This document shows positions 15,612 through 20,774 of a DNA stretch of 20,774 bases, piece after piece. A program made the position numbers and the translations under genes. Under the pieces are notes generated by a model, which was not told the DNA's origin, did no database searches, and was given only the letters and a program-made list of their open reading frames with translations. This stretch comes from Proteobacteria bacterium UBA1148 (GTDB lineage Bacteria; Pseudomonadota; Gammaproteobacteria; Steroidobacterales; Rariloculaceae): assembly GCA_002311835.1 (NCBI GenBank), contig DBZY01000027.1, positions 36,618-57,391 on the forward strand, in the 5' to 3' direction. The stretch's first letter is position 1. The number at the start of each line of letters is the position of its first letter.

Positions 15612-16661
15612 CTAGTTTTTCGACTTCAAGGCGCTGCCTAGTAACTTCGCCGTTACATCGACGATGGGGATGACACGCTCGTACGCCATTCGCGTAGGTC
15701 CAATGACCCCCAATACTCCCATTGTGTTCTCTTCGGTAGTGTAAGGAGCAGCAACAATGCTGCACTCATCTAAAAGTTGGTACCCGGATTCCTGACCTAT
15801 AAAAATCTGCACTCCATGAGCATTTAGGGTTTGGTCTAAAAGATGCAACATATCCTGCTGACGACCGAATGCCTCAAAAAGTCTCTTCAACGTATCCATG
15901 TTAGCTAACCCCCCTAAACCCATGAGATTCGTCTCCCCGGCCACTACAAATTCACCCTCCAGCTCATCCGCAGGAAAAGCTTGTTGAGCCATTTCGATCG
16001 CGTCTACCATCATGGTATTCATGCTTTCTCGAGTTTCACGAAGCTCTGTTAGAAGACGATGCCTCACCTCACTGAGGTCACAGCCTCCAAACTGCTCAGT
16101 GAGGTAGTTACCCGCTTGACGAAGCTCCTCCTCACCAAAATCCCTGTGAACGTTTAAAATTTTATTCTGCACATCACGATCATTTAGAACTACGATTGCA
16201 AGAAGACGCTGCTCGGAGAGCGGCAAGAACTCAATCTGACGTAATGCAGTATGTGCGCGTCGCGGCACTGTCACAACGCCCGCAAGCTTTGTGACAGCTG
16301 ATAATAAATTAGATGCCGACAACGCCAAAGCCTGGGGATCAGTATCCTTTAGGGCACTCTCAAACTGTAGTAGTTCTTCTTCTTTGGGCGGACGCAGCTT
16401 TACTAGAGTGTCAACGAAAAACCGATAGCCTTTTATGGTGGGGACACGACCCGCTGACGTATGAGGTGCTGTAACAAATCCTAGCTCCTCCAAATCAGCC
16501 ATGATGTTGCGGATGGTAGCGGGGCTTACATCCAGACCGGAGTGCTGGGACAGGGTTCGTGAACCGACTGGCTGTCCTTCCCGGATATACCGATCCACCA
16601 GCACTCCCAGGAGGTGCTGAGCACGTTCATTGGGGCTTTCTGTTAGTTTGCTCCCCGCCAT
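15612..16661 (-). CDS. hrcA: Heat-inducible transcription repressor HrcA
   Basis: HrcA represses heat-shock genes by binding CIRCE inverted repeats, and depends on GroEL for activity. The 349-residue protein has the N-terminal winged helix (RYIREGQPVGSRTLSQ, then DVSPATIRNIMADLEELGFV, then PHTSAGRVPTIKGYRFFVD). The middle inserted/dimerisation domain and the C-terminal GAF-like part follow, with GVLGVIGPTRMAYERVIPIVD. Length is typical (about 340-350). HrcA is absent from E. coli but occurs in Xanthomonas and several other gammaproteobacteria. The ATG has only a weak AGG site 8 bases upstream. No CIRCE is seen at this operon, so its target is probably groESL elsewhere (inference). It is divergent from nadK. 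Confidence 0.96.
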   Translation of the reverse strand: MAGSKLTESPNERAQHLLGVLVDRYIREGQPVGSRTLSQHSGLDVSPATIRNIMADLEELGFVTAPHTSAGRVPTIKGYRFFVDTLVKLRPPKEEELLQFESALKDTDPQALALSASNLLSAVTKLAGVVTVPRRAHTALRQIEFLPLSEQRLLAIVVLNDRDVQNKILNVHRDFGEEELRQAGNYLTEQFGGCDLSEVRHRLLTELRETRESMNTMMVDAIEMAQQAFPADELEGEFVVAGETNLMGLGGLANMDTLKRLFEAFGRQQDMLHLLDQTLNAHGVQIFIGQESGYQLLDECSIVAAPYTTEENTMGVLGVIGPTRMAYERVIPIVDVTAKLLGSALKSKN

Positions 16662-16706
16662 GGAGTGGGCCTATGTTAACTTAGGAATTTAGGGCATTAA
16701 TGGAAG

Positions 16707-16753
16707 ACGCTAGCAACCGATTCCTGTCACTGTCAAGAAATGTCTCATATGAT
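16707..16753. promoter_or_regulatory. Divergent promoter region between hrcA and nadK
   Basis: The 151-base gap must drive both directions. On the minus strand a perfect TTGACA (16731-16736) stands 18 bases from a poor -10 (TAGCGT, 16707-16712) toward hrcA. On the plus strand CTGTCA (16724-16729) stands 18 bases from TATGAT (16748-16753) toward nadK. The two overlap, so the polymerases would compete. A further TACAAT lies at 16784-16789. I see no CIRCE, no LexA box and no sigma-32 site. These are weak sequence matches only. Confidence 0.3.
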
Positions 16754-16812
16754 TCATCTCAAGCGGACCCCTAATGAGTTCAGTACAATGCTACTTAAGC
16801 CTCCCATAACGA

Positions 16813-17730
16813 ATGACGATTAGATTTAAAAAAATTGGCCTCTGGGGTTGCCTTGGAGAAAAAAGCGTCGCCGAACCGGCGCTTGAGATCGTTTCCCAAC
16901 TATGTAAGCTTGGGCTTGAAGTCGTTATCCCCATGCAGCCAAACATCCCAGAGGGGTTTGGTGATGCAGACTGTTTACCTCCTGACCAGCTAGCCAGTGA
17001 AGTAGACCTTATCGTAGCCGTCGGAGGTGATGGGACCATGCTACACGCTGCGCGCGGTGCCGCAGTACATGGAGTCCCTCTATTAGGCATAAACCGCGGT
17101 CGGCTTGGATTTCTGACAGACGTGTCCCCGGCGCTCATGACTGAGACGATTAAAACGGTCCTCTCCGGCGACTATGTCGCTGAAGACCGTTTGATGCTAG
17201 AAGCGAAAATCTCGAGCGCCAATAATCTACACGGACCGATGCTTGCGCTTAATGATGTAGTCCTCAAATCTGCCTACACCGGACATATGCAAGATTTCCG
17301 AACCTCCGTTAACGGCGAGTATGTAAATACCCACGGTGGAGATGGCCTAATCATCGCAACACCGACCGGCTCGACAGCCTATGCGCTCTCCTGTGGTGGT
17401 CCTATTATTCAACCTGATGTTGATGCGCTAGTTATTGCCCCCATTGCGCCACATACCCTGTCCGACAGACCTCTAGTCGTCAGGTCGTCTAGCCAGATCG
17501 AGGTGCTCATAGAGCCACGACCAGAGTTCCAGGATTCCGCGGAAGTGGCCTGTGACGGTGAAATCCTAGGGAAAATGAGCCACAACGAAAAATTAACAAT
17601 TCAGTTAGCTAAAGAGACCGTTCAACTGATACACCCCCGTGAACAAAGCTACTACGAGCTATTGAGATCCAAACTCAACTGGGGCCAGACAAATCGAACG
17701 CAGGCTCTGGATTCTGATCCGAACGATTGA
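16813..17730 (+). CDS. nadK: NAD kinase
   Basis: NadK phosphorylates NAD to NADP, setting the NADPH pool. The 305-residue protein has the diagnostic GGDGTML motif (71-77, catalytic D73), GINRGRLGFLTD (92-103), the NDVV segment (147-150) and GDGLIIATPTGSTAY (176-190). The C-terminal sheet includes PHTLSDRPLVV. Length is close to E. coli NadK (292). No clear ribosome site precedes the ATG. It overlaps recN by one base (TGATG), so the two are probably cotranscribed. Linking NADPH supply to DNA repair may be only an accident of gene order. Confidence 0.97.
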   Translation: MTIRFKKIGLWGCLGEKSVAEPALEIVSQLCKLGLEVVIPMQPNIPEGFGDADCLPPDQLASEVDLIVAVGGDGTMLHAARGAAVHGVPLLGINRGRLGFLTDVSPALMTETIKTVLSGDYVAEDRLMLEAKISSANNLHGPMLALNDVVLKSAYTGHMQDFRTSVNGEYVNTHGGDGLIIATPTGSTAYALSCGGPIIQPDVDALVIAPIAPHTLSDRPLVVRSSSQIEVLIEPRPEFQDSAEVACDGEILGKMSHNEKLTIQLAKETVQLIHPREQSYYELLRSKLNWGQTNRTQALDSDPND

Positions 17731-19403
17731 TGCTAAGCCTGATTAAAGTCAGGAACTATGCCGTTATCGACGAAGTGGAGGTCGAGTTCCGGGCGGGCTT
17801 GAGCGTTATGACGGGAGAGACCGGGGCAGGCAAATCAATACTTGTTGACGCGCTGGGATTAACCTTAGGTGAACGTGCCGATGCGAGCGCCGTTCGCCCA
17901 GGTTCAGACCGGGCAGAGATTAGCGCTCTATTTGAATGCCCCGACAATCATCCTGCCATCAAATGGCTAAGGGAACATAGCCTAGACGAAGAACACTGTT
18001 GCTTGTTGCGAAGAGTAGTCAATTCAGAAGGCCGTTCTAGGGCGTTCATCAACACCCACCCCGTTACCCGCCAAGACCTGCGAACACTGGGAGCGTTCCT
18101 AGTAAACATCCATGGACAAAGCTCGCACCAAGCCCTACTCCATGGTCCAACCCAAAGAGAAGTTCTAGATCATCATGGCGGCCATCAAGACTTAGCTAAC
18201 CAGGTCTCAACCCTATTCAAAGCCTGGCAGACGCTGCAAGAAAAGCTCTCGCTCCGAATACAAGGGGCAAAAAACCATACGTCTCGGCTTGAGCTACTAA
18301 GGTTCCAGGCTCAGGAACTAGAAGCATTTCACTTGCAGGATGGAGAACTGGAACCTCTCACGACAGAGCGAAATCGCCTAGCAAACGTCGATCGGTTAAT
18401 GCATTCACTGGATAGTGTTCTAAGAGAGATCTATGAAAATGATGATCTATCCGCACATAAGCTAATAGCTAATGCGCAACGAACTCTGGACGGACTGGTT
18501 GAGTTGGACTCCACACTGACTGAGCCGACGAAACTGCTTAGAGAAGCAGAAATCCAGATTAGGGAGGCGGCAAGTGAACTTGCGCGTTATCGAGACCGCT
18601 TGGAGCCTGATCCTCAAAGGCTTGAGCACGTCGACGCTAGGTTAGCGAAGGCCCAGGATCTCTCCTCCCGGCACAAAGTAGAACTAGAAAATCTGCACAG
18701 CGTGTTGGATACACTCAACGCACAAATTGTAGAACTAGAGGACACATCAGAGTCTCTTGATGCATTAGTGGGGTGCACTGAACAGGCACGGACGACCTAC
18801 TTTGAAGCTGCCGAACAACTGAGTGCGGCAAGAAAAATTAGCGCAGTCACTTTGAGTAAAACCGTCTCTGAGCAGATCACCGAACTTGGATTACCTCATG
18901 GGCGTTTTCACACTGCAATACGGGCAAGACCAGAAGAACAAGCGGACGGAAGTGGCTTCGATCAAATCGAATTTCAAGTTGCCCTCAACCCAGGACAAGA
19001 ACTTGGACCGCTGACCAAAGTTGCCTCAGGAGGCGAGCTATCACGTATCAGCCTAGCCCTGGAAGTTGTCAGTGCGGGTATTACGGCTGTGCCGACGCTG
19101 GTCTTTGATGAAGTTGACGCCGGAATTGGTGGTGGTGTCGCTGAGATCGTGGGACGGCGACTCTCGGAGATCGCCGCACAACGCCAGGTCCTGTGCGTTA
19201 CACATCTGGCTCAAGTCGCTAGCCAGGGACCACACCATTATCGAGTAGTTAAATTAACTGACGGATACACAACCCGGACAAGCGTTCGAGAATTAGGGCC
19301 CGATGAGCGTGTAGAGGAACTGTCGAGGATGCTCGGGGGAGTAGAAATTACAGATAGAACAAGAGCTCACGCAGAAGAAATGATAGGGCGTGCCACCCGA
19401 TGA
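17730..19403 (+). CDS. recN: DNA repair protein RecN
   Basis: RecN is an SMC-like ATPase that acts in recombinational repair of double-strand breaks. The 557-residue protein has the N-terminal Walker A GETGAGKS (29-36) and HGQSSHQALL near 128-137. A central coiled coil (about 155-370) is rich in Glu, Leu, Arg and Ala. The C-terminal ATPase half has signature ASGGELSR (432-439), Walker B TLVFDEVDAGIGG (456-468) and THLAQVAS (491-498). Length matches E. coli RecN (553). The ATG start shares a base with the nadK stop; a TTG one codon earlier is possible. E. coli recN is under LexA control, but no CTGT-N8-ACAG box is seen upstream of nadK or recN. It converges on fur with a 49-base gap. Confidence 0.97.
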   Translation: MLSLIKVRNYAVIDEVEVEFRAGLSVMTGETGAGKSILVDALGLTLGERADASAVRPGSDRAEISALFECPDNHPAIKWLREHSLDEEHCCLLRRVVNSEGRSRAFINTHPVTRQDLRTLGAFLVNIHGQSSHQALLHGPTQREVLDHHGGHQDLANQVSTLFKAWQTLQEKLSLRIQGAKNHTSRLELLRFQAQELEAFHLQDGELEPLTTERNRLANVDRLMHSLDSVLREIYENDDLSAHKLIANAQRTLDGLVELDSTLTEPTKLLREAEIQIREAASELARYRDRLEPDPQRLEHVDARLAKAQDLSSRHKVELENLHSVLDTLNAQIVELEDTSESLDALVGCTEQARTTYFEAAEQLSAARKISAVTLSKTVSEQITELGLPHGRFHTAIRARPEEQADGSGFDQIEFQVALNPGQELGPLTKVASGGELSRISLALEVVSAGITAVPTLVFDEVDAGIGGGVAEIVGRRLSEIAAQRQVLCVTHLAQVASQGPHHYRVVKLTDGYTTRTSVRELGPDERVEELSRMLGGVEITDRTRAHAEEMIGRATR

Positions 19404-19452
19404 TACTCGTTTTATAAAAGTACGGTCGTGCAGAATTATTCCTGGAGTGGAA

Positions 19453-19857
19453 TCAGGATGGTTTAGGGCGAACGTAGAGCACCAGGCTGTGATCTTCAAT
19501 GATGTAGCCATGCCTCTCGGCTATCTCCGCCTGAAGTACCTCTATTTGCTCTTCCACAAACTCGATAACCTTGCCCGTCTCAAGACACACCATATGATCG
19601 TGGTGAGTCCGATCAGCAAGCTCGAATACCGAAGTACTGCCTTCGAAGTTGTGCCTGGACACCAGCCCCGCAAGTTCGAATTGGGCCAAAACACGATATA
19701 CGGTCGCCAAACCGAACTCCTCGCCGCTAACAAGTAGTGCCTTGTAAACTGCTTCGGCACTCAAATGCCGTTCAGCGCTATTCTCCAAAACCTCTAGAAT
19801 CTTGAGCCGAGGAGAAGTGACCTTTAAACCCGCTTTGCGGAGATCTTGCCGTTCCAC
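19453..19857 (-). CDS. fur: Ferric uptake regulator Fur
   Basis: Fur is a dimeric Fe(II)-dependent repressor of iron uptake genes. The 134-residue protein has the winged-helix part (LRKAGLKVTSPRLKILEVL, FGLATVYRVLAQFELAGLV) and the metal-binding dimerisation part with THHDHMVC (84-91), E100 in KVIEF and H123. As in Pseudomonas aeruginosa Fur, it lacks the CxxC pair and the C-terminal cysteine pair of E. coli Fur: the motif reads CLETG. The structural cysteine zinc site is therefore absent. The GTG start aligns with Pseudomonas Fur; the ribosome site is weak (AAGGG about 12 bases upstream). It is divergent from the bamE-like gene, a conserved arrangement. No clear Fur box is seen in the 71-base gap. 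Confidence 0.96.
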   Translation of the reverse strand: MERQDLRKAGLKVTSPRLKILEVLENSAERHLSAEAVYKALLVSGEEFGLATVYRVLAQFELAGLVSRHNFEGSTSVFELADRTHHDHMVCLETGKVIEFVEEQIEVLQAEIAERHGYIIEDHSLVLYVRPKPS

Positions 19858-19879
19858 GTTCTTTGCATTTCCCTTGTGG

Positions 19880-19890
19880 GGTATGATACC
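19880..19890. promoter_or_regulatory. Palindromic -10 region shared by fur and bamE
   Basis: The perfect 11-base palindrome GGTATGATACC lies in the 71-base gap between fur and the bamE-like gene. It reads as TATGAT on the plus strand and TATCAT on the minus strand, both near-consensus -10 boxes. The plus-strand -35 candidate, TTCTTT at 19859-19864, is 17 bases away and is weak. The two promoters would overlap back to back. An operator role for the palindrome is also possible. Confidence 0.4.
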
Positions 19891-19928
19891 GACGCTCAGT
19901 ATGACTCAGACCCGAGGTGTGCTCCACC

Positions 19929-20774
19929 GTGTTCTGGCACTACACCAAAAGCATTCGTAATATCAGCACCCTTACCGCAGTGTTTCTGCTTTGCGCAGCC
20001 TGCGTCTATAGAATCGATATTCAGCAAGGCAACTTACTTGACGATTCGCTCATTGAACAGGTGGAAGTAGGCATGACTCGTAGCCAGGTCCAGTTCCTAT
20101 TAGGCACGCCAATGATAAACGACAGTTTTCATCAGAACCGATGGGATTACACCTACTACCTGAGCTCCGGCCGTTCAAGTGACATCGAAAAACGTTGGTT
20201 CATCGTTTTCTTCCAGGAGGATAGCGTCGTCCGACTTGAGCGTGACGCTACCCTGACTCCCGCCTCAACAAGGACTGCAAGGAGAGACCCTGGTGTATTG
20301 TCACGAGTATTTAGCAGGTTGGGACGAACCGAGGAGGCAGACGTGCGTGAAACACTTGAACTGCCTGCCGCTCAGGGATCTTCAGCTCCAGTAAGAACTC
20401 AGACCGTTCACCTTGATGAGAATCGTACCCCGGCGGCGCAGATTGAAGCGAGTGTTGAGTTGAGCGCTAACCCCGCTATAGGTTCTTCTGCCGGAGAAGT
20501 CGAGCCAAATCTACCTTCGGAGCCACAAAGGCTTGTCGAAGTTGAAAATGCAAATACCTCAACTGGTGAAGGCTGGATAGTTCAACTCGGAAGTTTTAGC
20601 GAGGAGGAAAATGCCCGCCGACTTGCAGATCGTGTGGCAACATTTGGTTTCACCACTCGCGTTTCTACCTATACTACTAGCGGTAGCACAATGTTCAGGG
20701 TCAGGGTGGGCCCTGAGTTAAGTCACGATAGGGCTATGGACATTGCATCATCTTTGAGCGCAAATGGATTCGTT
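19929..20774 (+). CDS. bamE: BamE-like lipoprotein fused to a SPOR domain (partial, runs off the window)
   Basis: The visible 282 residues form one unbroken reading frame. Residues 1-24 are a lipoprotein signal (K7, R10, then a hydrophobic stretch) with acylated Cys25 in the atypical lipobox CAAC. Residues 26-108 are a BamE/SmpA/OmlA domain: VYRIDIQQGNLL (26-37), then VGMTRSQVQFLLGTPMINDS (47-66) and NRWDYTYY (70-77). BamE is an outer-membrane lipoprotein of the BAM beta-barrel insertion complex. Residues 109-213 form a low-complexity Ser/Thr/Ala/Glu/Pro linker. Residues 215-282 are a SPOR domain (GWIVQLGSFSEEENARRLAD, then MFRVRVGP), a fold that binds denuded septal peptidoglycan. Standard BamE stops at about 110-130 residues. 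The GTG start at 19929 has GAGGTG 9 bases upstream; GTG at 19917 is an alternative. The 3' end lies beyond the window. Confidence 0.88.
   Translation, partial: MFWHYTKSIRNISTLTAVFLLCAACVYRIDIQQGNLLDDSLIEQVEVGMTRSQVQFLLGTPMINDSFHQNRWDYTYYLSSGRSSDIEKRWFIVFFQEDSVVRLERDATLTPASTRTARRDPGVLSRVFSRLGRTEEADVRETLELPAAQGSSAPVRTQTVHLDENRTPAAQIEASVELSANPAIGSSAGEVEPNLPSEPQRLVEVENANTSTGEGWIVQLGSFSEEENARRLADRVATFGFTTRVSTYTTSGSTMFRVRVGPELSHDRAMDIASSLSANGFV

Noticed and set aside
16599..16619. Inverted repeat CAGCAC-N9-GTGCTG near the hrcA start, resembling CIRCE spacing
   Set aside because: It lies inside hrcA codons, and the arms differ from TTAGCACTC/GAGTGCTAA: the GCACTC and GAG parts are only 3 bases apart. 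It is best explained by coding sequence.
19404..19453. Possible bidirectional terminator between recN and fur
   Set aside because: Only a weak ATTCC/GGAAT hairpin and the AT palindrome TTTTATAAAA are present; neither has a GC-rich stem followed by a T-run.

Overview
The window is a 20.8-kb stretch of core chromosome from a gammaproteobacterium of moderate GC content. The gene order strongly resembles the Pseudomonas/Xanthomonas arrangement bamE(omlA)-fur-recN-(hrcA)-grpE-dnaK-dnaJ-dapB-carA-carB-greA-yhbY-rlmE-ftsH-(folP)-glmM-tpiA-secG. Fur is of the short Pseudomonas type. The presence of hrcA excludes the enteric bacteria and Pseudomonas aeruginosa itself. I cannot name a genus. Coding density is very high, and no gap between genes exceeds about 190 bases. 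I see no insertion sequence, prophage, CRISPR array, rRNA or tRNA.

Layout, read along the minus strand from 16661 down to 46: hrcA, grpE, dnaK, dnaJ (heat-shock regulator and Hsp70 chaperone system), dapB (lysine/peptidoglycan precursor), carA and carB (carbamoyl phosphate), greA (transcript cleavage factor), rlmE (23S rRNA methyltransferase), ftsH (membrane AAA+ protease), glmM (amino-sugar precursor), tpiA (glycolysis) and secG (translocon). The small gene yhbY lies on the plus strand between greA and rlmE. On the other side of a 151-base divergent region are nadK and recN (plus strand, overlapping by one base). They converge on fur (minus strand). Fur is divergent from a bamE-like lipoprotein gene that runs off the right edge.

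Several of these genes work together. DnaK/DnaJ/GrpE and FtsH are the known negative-feedback arm of the sigma-32 heat-shock response. A near-perfect sigma-32 promoter sits between grpE and dnaK, and no CIRCE operator for HrcA is visible here. DapB, GlmM, BamE and SecG all serve envelope construction. CarAB supplies arginine and pyrimidine synthesis, and its 191-base leader holds a strong hairpin and short ORFs that could form a regulatory device.

The most unusual object is the last gene. It encodes a BamE outer-membrane assembly lipoprotein that does not stop where BamE normally stops. It continues in frame through a long low-complexity linker into a SPOR domain, the module that binds denuded septal peptidoglycan. 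This suggests a tether between the outer-membrane protein insertion machine and the division site. Other notable points are the absence of folP between ftsH and glmM, an apparently leaderless yhbY, and about half the genes starting with GTG or TTG.
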